DNA from: Nitrososphaerota archaeon | GTDB lineage: Archaea; Thermoproteota; Nitrososphaeria; Nitrososphaerales; UBA183 | DNA: 64,000 bases | Direction: 5' to 3' | NCBI GenBank assembly: GCA_027886865.1 | Contig: JAPCJR010000004.1 | Coordinates: 1-64,000 of the forward strand | Shown: piece after piece, positions 50,125 through 59,223 of the stretch | Layout of the letters: every line of letters begins with the position of its first letter | How positions within the stretch are numbered: position 1 is the first letter of the stretch | Made by a program: the position numbers and the translations under genes | The notes under the pieces: generated by a model | What the model was told of the DNA's origin: nothing | Databases searched by the model: none | The model's input: only the letters and a program-made list of their open reading frames with translations

Positions 50125-50670
50125 GTGCCGACCGGCAGGCTCTTCGAGAACAGGATCGTCGTATGGGACATAGAGGCGTCACGGCGGCTCTTCAAGGAAG
50201 CGTACTATGGCAAGCCGTTGGGGATACCAAAGCCCAAGGACTTTGAGTTCGACGCTCCCCTCATCCTCGACCTGATGGAGGCGTACTACCTTGTCAGGAG
50301 GAAGAAGCTCAAGGTAGAGGACCAGGAGGGCAAGACCATACAGCCGGAGAAGCTCGAGAGGGTCTGCACCGATTCATATCCTGATTTCCAGGAGAAGTAC
50401 AGGGTCTACAGCCTGCTCAAGGAGCCAGGCTACATAGTGGCCCCCGGGATAAAGTTCGGCACCGACTTCGCCGTCTATGAGCACGGGCCCGGGATAGACC
50501 ACGCCCCGTTCATAATCCAGGTGGAGAAGGCCGGCAACGAGATCACAGCGACCGACATGGTCAGGTCTGGCAGGCTCGCGACCACCGTGAGGAAGCAGTT
50601 CATCGTCGCGGTGGTCGAAGCAAAGGGCGACAGGGTGGACTTCTTGTCGTTCGACTGGTGGCGAGCCTGA
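50125..50670 (+). CDS. endA: tRNA-splicing endonuclease
   Basis: 181 residues, the homotetramer-size subunit. An N-terminal domain (LFENRIVVWDIEASRRLFKEAYYG) precedes the nuclease domain with the catalytic triad: Tyr in GTDFAVYEHG, His in DHAPFIIQV and Lys in TTVRKQFIVAV. It removes introns from pre-tRNA at bulge-helix-bulge sites. GTG 50125 is used. A CTG at 50089 overlapping the previous stop (CTGA) would add 12 residues and cannot be excluded. Confidence 0.9.
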   Translation: MPTGRLFENRIVVWDIEASRRLFKEAYYGKPLGIPKPKDFEFDAPLILDLMEAYYLVRRKKLKVEDQEGKTIQPEKLERVCTDSYPDFQEKYRVYSLLKEPGYIVAPGIKFGTDFAVYEHGPGIDHAPFIIQVEKAGNEITATDMVRSGRLATTVRKQFIVAVVEAKGDRVDFLSFDWWRA

Positions 50671-50803
50671 GAATCATACCAAATCCGCGCTACACCCGCG
50701 ATCTTGGCCACCCGTCTTACGAACACACTGAGGGTCTCCACGGCGATCGGAGTCACCACGGCGATTATGACGGAGCCGCTGAGTATCTGCAGGTCAGAGA
50801 GCA

Positions 50804-51637
50804 TCAAGTGTTCACCAGTACTATCTGGACAACGTTCGAGAAGCTCTGACCATTGGAATATCTCCCTTGAATGGACATGCTGTAGATGCCCCCTGTGATT
50901 ACGGTCACTGGGACGCTCATCAGGTGCGTCTGGGATACTGTGCTACCCGGCTTGGCGGGCGTGGAAGGGGTGATACCGGTAAATGTAATTGTGTCGTTGG
51001 CGCCGGGCGTGATAAGCACGGCCGTAAGACTGGTTATCGCGGACGGAGAGGACGCAGTCCAGAGGGTGATGTTCAGTTCCTGCAGGGCCGGGACACTGAT
51101 TATGACTATGTCGGCCGACACCACTCCTACTGGAGGCAGGTTGGGGCCGCATCCGTCGTAAACGTCGAGCATGGCGGTATCGTTGTCGAACTGGAAGGTC
51201 GAGCCTCTGGATGCGGTCCCGTTGCCTGGGACGGCTACCTGGACCTGGCTCGTCACCAGCTCCGCGGGGAAAGTCCCGCAGGGGTAGAACAGGGTCCCGT
51301 TGTAGTAGTTGAACGTGTACTCCGCGACACTGGACCCCTGGTCCCCTCCGTAGCTCGCTCCCATGTAGTTGTAGCAGTTGCCCTGGCTGAGCTGGACGAA
51401 CTGGGAGCTGTTTTCGACCTGCTGCACCACGGCGGGTATTCTGGGGTCGCCACAGCTGTAACCGGGCGCAGAGATGGTGGAGACGCCCTGGGCAGCAGTG
51501 GGGCTCCCGTAGGATTCGCCTCCCTGGGCGTTAGCCGCGTAGATGAGGGCCGCGGCCGCGACTATCAATACGACCGCTCCGATTGTGATTTTCGTCCTCC
51601 TGCCCAGCTGAGCTTTCACTTTTCCTGCCTCGACCAT
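50804..51637 (-). CDS. exported single-span protein of unknown function
   Basis: 277 residues. Residues about 17-38 form a membrane anchor or signal (ITIGAVVLIVAAAALIYAANA). The remainder is beta-rich with several Cys (YSCGDPRIP, GNCYNY, YPCGTFP, DGCGPNLPP) that may form disulfides. The C-terminal half resembles an Ig-like sandwich (TVSQTHLMSVPVTVITGGIYSMSIQG). No known domain recognised. TATA-like GCTTAACTC near 51651-51659 precedes the ATG at short distance. Confidence 0.65.
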   Translation of the reverse strand: MVEAGKVKAQLGRRTKITIGAVVLIVAAAALIYAANAQGGESYGSPTAAQGVSTISAPGYSCGDPRIPAVVQQVENSSQFVQLSQGNCYNYMGASYGGDQGSSVAEYTFNYYNGTLFYPCGTFPAELVTSQVQVAVPGNGTASRGSTFQFDNDTAMLDVYDGCGPNLPPVGVVSADIVIISVPALQELNITLWTASSPSAITSLTAVLITPGANDTITFTGITPSTPAKPGSTVSQTHLMSVPVTVITGGIYSMSIQGRYSNGQSFSNVVQIVLVNT

Positions 51638-51887
51638 AAGTTGCGTGCAGAGTTAAGCTTGGCCGCTTTTTGCCTTCCTGGCGCGTAGGCCAGTTGTTCG
51701 AGGTTACGAGCCCACACCAATCGGAGGTTTTACCGTGGGCTTTCGTACCAAGCATGGGCCGATGGAAAGGTCAACCTAGGCTATCCAGAGATTTACAGGA
51801 TTGAGAAAGCATTCTCTGATGCGGCCATTCACATTCATCAAAGGTCGATTTCGGGAAAGAGGTTGGTGTCTTCGACACATGATACGG

Positions 51888-51896
51888 CCTATAAAC
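51888..51896 (+). promoter_or_regulatory. TATA box of trmI
   Basis: CCTATAAAC, 24-32 bases before ATG 51920. Confidence 0.6.
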
Positions 51897-51919
51897 CTAG
51901 GCGGCGAGGGGCGCCCGCG

Positions 51920-52762
51920 ATGGAGACGATAAAGGAGGACTCCTTCATCCTGGTCTACAGAGACAGGAGAAGGAAATGGCTGGTGCGGCCGATGGATACC
52001 CCGAAACTGCATACGCACCTCGGGATACTCGACTGCAAGAGCCTCGTGGGCAAGCCCTACGGCATCTTGGCGGTCACGACGATGAACGACACGCTCTACA
52101 TCCTGAAGCCCACGCTGGAGGACATTGTCATGAAGTTCGCGAGGAGGACGCAGGTCATCTACCCGAAGGACCTGGCGATGATAGTGATCAGGTGCGGAAT
52201 CCACCCCGGCAGCAGGGTCTTCGAAGCGGGCACGGGTAGCGGCGCGGCGACCGCCACCTTCGCATCGCTGGTCGCGCCTAGCGGTCAGGTCTACAGCTAC
52301 GACGTCAACCCCGAGTTCCAGAACATCGCCAGAAAGAACCTCGAGAAGTTCGGGTTGATGGGAGTGATAACGCTGAAGAACAAGGACGCGAAAGAGGGGA
52401 TCGACGAGAGGGACCTCGACGCCGCCCTCATTGACATGGGCGACCCGTGGGAGCTCGTGGCAAATGTGAAGAAGGCGCTCGCCCCATCGGCGATGATGGC
52501 CGCCATCTGCCCAACGATGAACCAGGCCGAGAGGTTGACCGCGAAGATGAAGGAGGAAGGCTTCGTCAACGTGGAGTCTATGGAGGTCCTGGTGCGCAAC
52601 CTGGAAGCAAGGACGGGGATGACGCGGCCTTCGCAGATCATGGTCGCCCACACCTGTTACCTGACCTTCGGGAGGAAGACAGAGGGCGTGGCCGCCACGC
52701 ACGAAGAACCTCCCGAGGAGCCTGCGACGGAGGAGGAGAAGCCCGCGGCCGAGACGAGCTAG
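51920..52762 (+). CDS. trmI: tRNA (adenine-N1)-methyltransferase TrmI
   Basis: 280 residues. The N-terminal beta domain (DSFILVYRDRRRKWLVRP) and YPKDLAMIVIRCGIHPGSRVFEAGTGSGAATATFA with the SAM loop define the TrmI/Trm61 family, which makes m1A57/58 in the tRNA T-loop in archaea. VYSYDVNPEFQNIARKNL and ALIDMGDPWE follow. A disordered acidic tail (about 25 residues) ends the protein. Start by TATA spacing. Confidence 0.9.
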   Translation: METIKEDSFILVYRDRRRKWLVRPMDTPKLHTHLGILDCKSLVGKPYGILAVTTMNDTLYILKPTLEDIVMKFARRTQVIYPKDLAMIVIRCGIHPGSRVFEAGTGSGAATATFASLVAPSGQVYSYDVNPEFQNIARKNLEKFGLMGVITLKNKDAKEGIDERDLDAALIDMGDPWELVANVKKALAPSAMMAAICPTMNQAERLTAKMKEEGFVNVESMEVLVRNLEARTGMTRPSQIMVAHTCYLTFGRKTEGVAATHEEPPEEPATEEEKPAAETS

Positions 52763-52869
52763 CTAGTGCCCCCGGTCAGCTTCCTCAACCGCTTCCGCCA
52801 CGAAGGGAGGGCGTCCCCGAATTTCACGGTCATGGTCCCGGGGAGTGCGAAAACCCTTCCCCGCAAGAG

Positions 52870-52876
52870 TTTTAAT
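52870..52876 (+). promoter_or_regulatory. TATA box of membrane protein gene
   Basis: TTTTAAT, 28-34 bases before ATG 52904; excludes the upstream in-frame ATG at 52766. Confidence 0.5.
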
Positions 52877-52903
52877 CCGACTTGGAGACCGGACGCGCAC
52901 CCG

Positions 52904-53512
52904 ATGAACTCTGGTCAGAACAAGCAGGACATTCCATTCTTACTGTTCCTCGTGCCCTTCGCAGCGAGCGGCATCTACGCGATCTATCTCTGGGCGACCG
53001 TCGGCTTGTCCTCCACGCTTCCATCCACCGTGTTTCTGCAGGTCACCGAGAACCCGTACGTCTTTCTCGTGGGCTTCGTCGCGGTGATGGTGGGCGCGGC
53101 GTTAGACGTCCTGATCGAGGAGCCGGCAAAGAGGAGGATCAAGCTCGTCCAGGAGAGCAACACGCTTCAGAAGCTTGCAGTCGCAGCCTTGGTGCTTGGC
53201 GCGCTGTCCGCTTGGTACTCCGCCGGGTTCGACCCCGGTACCGCGGCGACCTACATCCTCGAGGGAAGGTACGTGGTGGTCTTCCCCGCCCTGGTGATAC
53301 TATTCAGTTTCCTGTTCCTCCCCGCCGTCACGGTCAACCGGAGCCAGACGATGAATGTCGCGATCGTCCTGCTGCTCCTTGCCGTCCCTCTCGCGGTCGA
53401 CGAGGTCGGGAAGAGGAACTTTTACGCGGGGATGGGCCTCGGGTTCGCGCTGCTCGTGGTCGCCCTCTACCTCTATCTGGTCACGCAAAGACGCGACAAA
53501 GAATCAGCCTGA
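52904..53512 (+). CDS. polytopic membrane protein of unknown function
   Basis: 202 residues with about five or six spans (IPFLLFLVPFAASGIYAIYLWA; NPYVFLVGFVAVMVGAALDVL; LAVAALVLGALSAWYSAGF; YVVVFPALVILFSFLFLP; MNVAIVLLLLAVPLAV; MGLGFALLVVALYLYLV). No functional motif seen. It lies downstream of trmI but has its own promoter. The 3' end overlaps the convergent UDG gene by 9 bases. Confidence 0.75.
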   Translation: MNSGQNKQDIPFLLFLVPFAASGIYAIYLWATVGLSSTLPSTVFLQVTENPYVFLVGFVAVMVGAALDVLIEEPAKRRIKLVQESNTLQKLAVAALVLGALSAWYSAGFDPGTAATYILEGRYVVVFPALVILFSFLFLPAVTVNRSQTMNVAIVLLLLAVPLAVDEVGKRNFYAGMGLGFALLVVALYLYLVTQRRDKESA

Positions 53513-54070
53513 GCGGCTCCTTACGAGGTCGCCCAGCTTCGCAAAGTCCTCCTCGAGCGTCACATCCAGGGCGCGGTTGTATATCACGGACGCAGGATGG
53601 TAGGTGGCGAAGAACCTCACCCCGCCCCGCACTACGGGCTTCCCGTGGAGTTCCTTGAGAGTCGAACCCGGGAAGAACTCCTTGAGGGCCGTGTCGCCGA
53701 GCAGGACAATCACGTACGGGCCGATCGCGTCCATCTGCCTCCTGAGGTATGGGTGGCACGCGTCGAGCTCGCCCTTCTTGGGGCGCCTGTTACCGGGAGG
53801 CCTGCACTTCACCACGTTGGTGATAAAGACGTCTTCTCGCTTGAGACCCGCCTTTGAGAGCAGCGCATCGAGGTTGCGGCCCGCCGCGCCGACGAACGGC
53901 CTGCCCTGTTCGTCTTCGTTGCTGCCCGGCCCCTCCCCCACCACGACGACGGGCGCCGCGTCGGGGCCTTCGCCCGGGACCGCGTTCTTCCTCCCCACGT
54001 GCAGCGGACACCTCTCGCAGGACCTCACCTCGGCCGCGACCTTCTCGAGCGCAGATGCGGAGGCGGACAT
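53504..54070 (-). CDS. family 4 uracil-DNA glycosylase
   Basis: 188 residues. 4Fe-4S UDG: Cys ligands in SCERCPLH and in NVVKCRPPGNRRPKKGELDAC, active-site motif GEGPGSNEDEQGRPFVGAAGRNLD and the leucine-loop HPAS in ATYHPASVIYN. It removes uracil from deaminated DNA. ATG 54070 is two bases after the pheA stop codon, so both are probably one transcript; the much longer frame upstream is not coding. Confidence 0.92.
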   Translation of the reverse strand: MSASASALEKVAAEVRSCERCPLHVGRKNAVPGEGPDAAPVVVVGEGPGSNEDEQGRPFVGAAGRNLDALLSKAGLKREDVFITNVVKCRPPGNRRPKKGELDACHPYLRRQMDAIGPYVIVLLGDTALKEFFPGSTLKELHGKPVVRGGVRFFATYHPASVIYNRALDVTLEEDFAKLGDLVRSRSG

Positions 54071-54072
54071 CG

Positions 54073-54906
54073 TCAGACTAGCTCTTCCTTCGACCTGGGA
54101 TACGACCCGAGGACCTTGAGGAAGACCGTCTTCGTCGCGACCTCTGCGAGCGCCTTGGAAATCAGCGCGTCTTTGTGGTGCCCCTCGATGTCGACGAAGA
54201 AGTAATACTCCCACGGCCTCTGCCTCGTCGGCCGCGATTCTATCTTGGTCAGGTTGATCTTGTGGCGGGCGAAGACCTCCAGGACGTTGTAGAGCGAACC
54301 CGGCGTGTGGGGGACCGAGAAGATCACCGAAGTCTTGCTGTCCGGCTGCTTCTTCCCTTCGGTCTTCGAGATGACCAGGAAGCGCGTGAAGTTGCGCCCG
54401 TAGTCCTCGATGCCCTTCTTGAGTATCTTCATCCCGTAGATCTCCGCGGCCCTCTGGCTGGCGATCGCCGCGGCGCCGGAGATGTTCTCTTCCTTGATCA
54501 TCTTCACGCTCCCCGCGGTGTCGTAGGTCACGCGCGGCTCGGCGAGCATCGACGCGACGAAGTTCCTGCACTGCGCGAGCGCCTGGGGGTGCGAGTAGAC
54601 GACCTTCACGTCCGAGAGCTTCGTGCTGGGGAGCGCGATGAGGCAGTGGACGACCTTCACCGCCTCCTCCCCGATCACCTTGACGCTCGAGGTCAGGAAC
54701 ATGTCGTACGACTCTGAGATGCTCCCCTCGATCGAGTTCTCTATGGGGACCACGCCGATGTCGACGGCTCCCACCTCGACGAGGTTGAACACCTCTCGGA
54801 TGCTCTTTATCGGTACGGTCTCGACGTCCGGGCCGAAATGCTTGAAGACGGCCTGCTCGCTGAACGCTCCGTGTTCGCCCTGGAACCCGATCCTGCGCTT
54901 CTTCAA
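54073..54906 (-). CDS. pheA: prephenate dehydratase with ACT domain
   Basis: 277 residues from TTG 54906, or 307 from ATG 54996. The catalytic domain starts RRIGFQGEHGAFSEQA and contains VVPIENSIEGSI, YSHPQALAQCRNF and the catalytic ESYGRNFTRFLVI-like DYGRNFTRFLVI; an ACT domain (VPHTPGSLYNVLEVFARHKINLTKIESRP) gives Phe feedback control. It makes phenylpyruvate for Phe synthesis. The TTG is preferred because the extra 30 residues have no family resemblance, a TATA-like GTGATAACC lies upstream of it, and the ATG lies only 12 bases from the divergent proS start. Confidence 0.88.
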   Translation of the reverse strand: MKKRRIGFQGEHGAFSEQAVFKHFGPDVETVPIKSIREVFNLVEVGAVDIGVVPIENSIEGSISESYDMFLTSSVKVIGEEAVKVVHCLIALPSTKLSDVKVVYSHPQALAQCRNFVASMLAEPRVTYDTAGSVKMIKEENISGAAAIASQRAAEIYGMKILKKGIEDYGRNFTRFLVISKTEGKKQPDSKTSVIFSVPHTPGSLYNVLEVFARHKINLTKIESRPTRQRPWEYYFFVDIEGHHKDALISKALAEVATKTVFLKVLGSYPRSKEELV

Positions 54907-54987
54907 GTCTTGCGCCTGGCCAGCGCGGGCCGTGGTTATCACCCTTTCTGAGAGCCTCGCAAGAACGAAGTTCAACTTCATTAACCC

Positions 54988-55009
54988 TGCGTCCATCCTG
55001 CAGGACGCA
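54988..55009. repeat. inverted repeat at the pheA/proS divergent starts
   Basis: TGCGTCC (54988-54994), 8-base spacer, GGACGCA (55003-55009): perfect 7-bp arms. It reaches the proS ATG and lies within the longer pheA frame; TTCATTAACC before it is the likely proS TATA. Confidence 0.45.
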
Positions 55010-56454
55010 TGTCCGAGAGCAAGCAGGAAGGCATAACGGCGAAGAAGGCCCAGGACTTCGACGAGTGGTACACGCAGGCGATCCTGAAGTCAGAGCTCGC
55101 TGACTACAGCCCGGTCTCCGGGTGTTTGGTCTACCGGCCCGCGGGCTATGCGATATGGGAGAAGATACGCGACGCGGCGGACAAGGAGTTCAAGAAGGCC
55201 GGCATCCAGAACGCATACTTCCCCCTCTTCATACCGGAGCGGTTGCTGAAGAAGGAGCAGAAGCACGTAGAGGGCTTTGCCCCCGAGGTCGCGTGGGTGA
55301 CGGAGGCGGGAAACTCGAAGCTCGAGGAGAGGCTGGCGATCAGGCCCACCTCCGAGACGATAATCTACGAAGTGGTGAGGAAGTGGATCAGGTCATGGAG
55401 GGACCTCCCCCTGCGCCTCAACCTGTGGAACAACGTGGTCCGATGGGAGTTCAAGCATCCCACGCCCTTCCTCCGGGGAAGGGAGTTCCTCTGGAACGAG
55501 GGGCACACGATGTTCGCGACCCGCGACGAGGCGGACGCGGAGAGGGACCAGATACTCGGCATATACAGGAGGGTGACGGAGGAGTTCCTCGCGCTGCCGG
55601 GCTTGGTGGGGAAGAAGACCGACAGCGAGAAGTTCGCAGGCGCCCTGGCGAGCTTCAGCATCGAGCACGTCATGCCCAACGGCAAGGCCATACAGGGACC
55701 CGACTTCCACTCTGACGGCCAGAACTTCGCAAAGGCCTTCGACCTCACCTTCGTCGACCAGACGGGGGAGAAGCAGTTCGTCTGGCAGAACACCTGGGCG
55801 ATAACCACGCGCGAGATCGGGGTCATGGTCGCGACGCACGGGGACGACAAGGGCCTCATCATCCCGCCCAAGGTGGCGCCCATACAGGTGGTGATAGTCC
55901 CGATCGTCAACGACGAGACAAGGTCGAGGGTCCTCGAGGAGGCGAAGAGGATAAGGGACCTCCTCCAAGATTCATGCTCGGTGCGCCTCGACGACCGCGA
56001 CTTTCTCACTCCCGGGAGGAAGTTCAACGAGTGGGAGCTCAGAGGCGTCCCGCTCAGGCTCGAGATAGGGCCGAGGGACATCAATCAGGGACAGGTGGTG
56101 CTAGTCAGGAGGGACACTTCGATGAAGCGCGCCGCGAAGATCATCGAGGTCGTGGCCGAGGTCGGGAGGGAGCTCGACGACATACAGAGGTCACTCTTCG
56201 CGCGCGCGTCGGAGACCCTCCGAGCCAGCGTGCGGACGGCGAAGAACTACGACGAGCTCAAGGCGCTGCTGGCAAAGGAGGGGGGCGTGGTCCAGGCGCC
56301 GTGGTGCGGGACGCCGGAGTGCGAAGACAAGGTGAAGGCCGAGACCGGCGCGAAGATCGTCAACATACCGTTCGACCAGCCCGCCGAGATCGGCGCGTGC
56401 GTGGCCTGCGGCAACCCGGGAAAGTCGATAGCCAACTTCGCAAAGTCGTACTGA
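55009..56454 (+). CDS. proS: prolyl-tRNA synthetase (archaeal/eukaryotic type)
   Basis: 481 residues. Class IIa synthetase: DFDEWYTQAILKSELADYSPVSGC N-terminus, motif 2 RWEFKHPTPFLRGREFLWNEGHT, FHSDGQNFAKAFDL, motif 3 QNTWAITTREIGVMVATHGDD, an anticodon-binding domain (VVIVPIVNDETR) and a C-terminal zinc-like domain with Cys in WCGTPECEDK and CVACG, ending KSY. It charges tRNA-Pro. Leaderless ATG at 55009. Confidence 0.95.
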   Translation: MSESKQEGITAKKAQDFDEWYTQAILKSELADYSPVSGCLVYRPAGYAIWEKIRDAADKEFKKAGIQNAYFPLFIPERLLKKEQKHVEGFAPEVAWVTEAGNSKLEERLAIRPTSETIIYEVVRKWIRSWRDLPLRLNLWNNVVRWEFKHPTPFLRGREFLWNEGHTMFATRDEADAERDQILGIYRRVTEEFLALPGLVGKKTDSEKFAGALASFSIEHVMPNGKAIQGPDFHSDGQNFAKAFDLTFVDQTGEKQFVWQNTWAITTREIGVMVATHGDDKGLIIPPKVAPIQVVIVPIVNDETRSRVLEEAKRIRDLLQDSCSVRLDDRDFLTPGRKFNEWELRGVPLRLEIGPRDINQGQVVLVRRDTSMKRAAKIIEVVAEVGRELDDIQRSLFARASETLRASVRTAKNYDELKALLAKEGGVVQAPWCGTPECEDKVKAETGAKIVNIPFDQPAEIGACVACGNPGKSIANFAKSY

Positions 56455-56471
56455 GATCAGACTGGACCAGA

Positions 56472-57374
56472 CTAGACAGTCCCGGCCGAGGCGGCCGCAG
56501 AGTACAGCTTGCGCGCCGTCTGGTCCACGCTCCGCGGGAGGTCGACCTTGCCGAGTGCGATCGACGTGAGCGAGAGCGACGACGCCGCAATCCCGAAACA
56601 GCACGACCACAAAAAGTCCCGTGACCGCAGGTAACAGGTGATCAGCGCGCCCGCGAATATGTCTCCGGCGCCCGTGCTGTCCACCACCTTGACGCCGGGG
56701 ACCGTCACCTTCGATATCCGGTTCCCGTCCAGTATGAGAGCCGGTTCGGCGCCTCTCGTGATCACGGCCTTGCGGATGCCCTTCGAGGCGAGCTTCCCGA
56801 AAGCGTCCTTCGGCAGCTCCTTGCCCGTTATCGCCTCGCACTCGGCGAGGTCCATCTTCAGCGCGTCGACGTTCCCGAGGATCTTCTCGTCGCTCCAAGG
56901 CGTGATGTAGACCTTCCCCGAGGCGTCGAAGCTCCGGACGTATCCCTGGGGGTCGAGGAAGCAGAAATCGGACCGCCGCCTGACTTCCTCGAAGACCGGG
57001 TCGGGTATCTCGTTCGCTAGCGGGCTTATCAGCGCGGCGTTGAAGTGAGCGTCGGGCACCTGCTCGAGTCCGATGTCTTCGCAGCGCTCGAGGAGGTAGA
57101 GGGCTCTATCGTTGTCCTTGACGACGAGCTTGAAGCGGGTGGTCTTCTTCGTCTTGCTCCGGTCGATCGCCTTGAGCTGCAACCCGTTCCTGGCGAGCCA
57201 GACGAGCTGCTCGTCGGGAAAGTCGGTCCCGATCCTGGTGAGCGCCGTGACGTCAAAGCCGAAGCGGGAGCAGAGGAGGCCGGCGTACGAAGGAGGGCCG
57301 CCGACCGACGATATCGTCCTGATCGGCAACTCTATCCTGTCAATCGTCATGAAGCCGGCCACCAGGACGTTCAT
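56472..57374 (-). CDS. PfkB-family carbohydrate/nucleoside kinase
   Basis: 300 residues, ribokinase fold. GGPPSYAGLLCSRFGFDVTALTRIGTDFP is the N-terminal substrate region (PfkB signature 1-like), and VVDSTGAGDIFAGALIT is the anion-hole/catalytic-Asp signature 2. Sugar, nucleoside or ADP-using specificity cannot be assigned. TATA-like CTTTTAGATAAC at about 57405-57416. Confidence 0.88.
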   Translation of the reverse strand: MNVLVAGFMTIDRIELPIRTISSVGGPPSYAGLLCSRFGFDVTALTRIGTDFPDEQLVWLARNGLQLKAIDRSKTKKTTRFKLVVKDNDRALYLLERCEDIGLEQVPDAHFNAALISPLANEIPDPVFEEVRRRSDFCFLDPQGYVRSFDASGKVYITPWSDEKILGNVDALKMDLAECEAITGKELPKDAFGKLASKGIRKAVITRGAEPALILDGNRISKVTVPGVKVVDSTGAGDIFAGALITCYLRSRDFLWSCCFGIAASSLSLTSIALGKVDLPRSVDQTARKLYSAAASAGTV

Positions 57375-57445
57375 TTTTCGCAGACTCGCCGACCATCTGG
57401 TCGACGTTATCTAAAAGTTTGGGGTGCGCTTTGACGGAAGGCCGG

Positions 57446-59107
57446 CTAGGTGGGCAGAGGGGCGTCGAGCTCGGGAGGCCGCTCTATCCCCGTGCCTTCT
57501 GCAAACTGCCTGCGCCTCGCTGTGACCACGTTGTCGACGCGGAGGATCATCGAAGCCGCCTCCGTCGCCGCGCTGATCACCTGCTTCTTGACTATCATAG
57601 GTTCCATGACGCCCTCGGCGCGCATGTCCCTGACCTTGCCGTCGGCAGATATCCCGAACGAGTCGCCCCCCTCGGCGTGCTTGGCTCTCAGGTCGACCGC
57701 CGCGTTTACCATGTTCATCCCGGCGTTCTCTGCGAGTGTGATGGGGATCTGCTCGAGCGCCTCCCCGAACTTCTCCGCCGCTAGCTGCTCCCTTCCCTCC
57801 AGCCCTCTCGACCACACCTGGATGCGGTAGGCGAGCCCGGCCTCGCAGGCTCCTCCTCCGTAGACCAGCGAGGGGTGCTCCATTATGTCCTTGGCGACCA
57901 TCAAGGCGTCGTGGACCGACCGCTCGGCTTCCTCGATGACCCTTCCCGAGCCGCCCCGGACGAGTATGGTGACCGCCTTGGGGTTCCGGCACCCTTCGAT
58001 GAACAGAAGTTTCCCTCCGTGCACCTTCTTCTCCTCGACCACGTCCGCGTAGCCCAGGTCCTTCTCCGTCAGGTCGTCGAGGTTGTTGACTATCCGCGCC
58101 CCGGTCGCCATCGCGATCTTCGGCATCTCGTACTCGTAGGCCTTCTGCACCGCCAAGATCCCCGCCCGCGCCATGAACTGCTGCGCCGTGTCGTCTATCG
58201 CCTTCTGGCAGATCACGAAGTTCGCGCCAGCAGCGCGCACCTTCTCGACCATGGCCTTGAGCATGGACTTCTCCTCGTCGATGAACCTGGAGATCAGCTC
58301 CACGTCTCTGATAACGACCTTCTTCTGCAGGCTGTGGTCCTCTATCTTGAACGCCATGGTGAGGATAGCTATCTTGGCCTTCTCCAGCGTCCTTGGCATG
58401 TCGGGATGCACGAGGGTCTGGTCCAGCATGATCCCGCGGATGAAGCTCGTGTCGGACATCGAGCCGCCCTGCTTCTTCTCGACCTTGATGGACTTCATGT
58501 CGACAGTGTACTTGCCCTCCTTCTCCACAGCCACGAGTAGCACGGCGTCCGCGACCATCCCGGCCAGAGCTGCGGCATCCTTCGCCACGACCTTCGACTG
58601 CATGCTCGTCCTCGCTACCGTCATCAGCGTGTCCCGGTCGCGGTTCACCTTCGTCGCCGTCTCGCCCAGCAGCTCCAGCGTCCGCTTGGACGCTTTGTGG
58701 AAGCCGCTGACTATCTGGACCGGATGGATGCCCCTCTTCAGCAGATCCTCGGCCCTCTCGAGAAGGGCGCCCGTCAGCACGACCGCGCTCGTCGTCCCGT
58801 CGCCGACGGTCGTGTCCGTCGCCTTGGACACCTCGACCAGTATCTTGGCGGCTGGGTGGGCCACCACCATCTCCTTCAGCATCGTCGCCCCGTCGTTGGT
58901 GATTATCACGACCCCGAACTCGGTTATCATCATCTTGTCCATGCCACGCGGGCCCAGCGAAGTGCGCACGATCTCGCAGATGACCCTCGCCGCCGCCAGG
59001 TTGTTCGCCTGCGCATCCCTGCCGCGCGCCATAGCCTTGTCCGCACTGAGTATCTCGATGGGGTCGCCTCTGGACGTGGGCACGCTGGGACGGGACGAAT
59101 TGGACAA
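57446..59107 (-). CDS. ths: thermosome (group II chaperonin) subunit, canonical
   Basis: 553 residues, TTG start. The equatorial ATP site is intact: RTSLGPRGMDKMM, NDGATML, VGDGTTSAVV, catalytic Asp in RSVHDALMVAKDI and VYGGGACEAGLAYRI. C-terminal tail is short and not Gly-Met-rich. It forms the double-ring chaperonin that folds proteins with a built-in lid. Contrast with the degenerate paralog at 20.2 kb. GGCGGAG before the TTG may be a ribosome site; TATA-like TCTAAATACG at 59141-59150. Confidence 0.95.
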   Translation of the reverse strand: MSNSSRPSVPTSRGDPIEILSADKAMARGRDAQANNLAAARVICEIVRTSLGPRGMDKMMITEFGVVIITNDGATMLKEMVVAHPAAKILVEVSKATDTTVGDGTTSAVVLTGALLERAEDLLKRGIHPVQIVSGFHKASKRTLELLGETATKVNRDRDTLMTVARTSMQSKVVAKDAAALAGMVADAVLLVAVEKEGKYTVDMKSIKVEKKQGGSMSDTSFIRGIMLDQTLVHPDMPRTLEKAKIAILTMAFKIEDHSLQKKVVIRDVELISRFIDEEKSMLKAMVEKVRAAGANFVICQKAIDDTAQQFMARAGILAVQKAYEYEMPKIAMATGARIVNNLDDLTEKDLGYADVVEEKKVHGGKLLFIEGCRNPKAVTILVRGGSGRVIEEAERSVHDALMVAKDIMEHPSLVYGGGACEAGLAYRIQVWSRGLEGREQLAAEKFGEALEQIPITLAENAGMNMVNAAVDLRAKHAEGGDSFGISADGKVRDMRAEGVMEPMIVKKQVISAATEAASMILRVDNVVTARRRQFAEGTGIERPPELDAPLPT

Positions 59108-59140
59108 ACTATCTCCGCCTTTTGAGCGCTGTTATGCGTG

Positions 59141-59150
59141 CGTATTTAGA
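59141..59150 (-). promoter_or_regulatory. TATA box of the canonical thermosome gene
   Basis: TCTAAATACG on minus, 34-43 bases before TTG 59107. Confidence 0.5.
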
Positions 59151-59191
59151 ACTTTCCGGCTCGCGCAGACGTTTTCCATCCATCCCCAACC

Positions 59192-59197
59192 TTTTAA
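59192..59197 (+). promoter_or_regulatory. TATA-like box of rps26e
   Basis: TTTTAA, 27-32 bases before ATG 59224. Confidence 0.5.
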
Positions 59198-59223
59198 GCC
59201 ACCCCGCTGGCCGGTCGTTTAGT

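Noticed and set aside
4144..51886. 12-mer ACACATGATACG shared by 4144-4155 and 51875-51886
   Set aside because: Both are near promoters (pgk side and trmI), but spacing to the TATA boxes and orientation differ; likely chance.
53504..54571. long N-terminal extension of the uracil-DNA glycosylase
   Set aside because: It is out of frame inside pheA; ATG 54070 gives the normal 188-residue protein.
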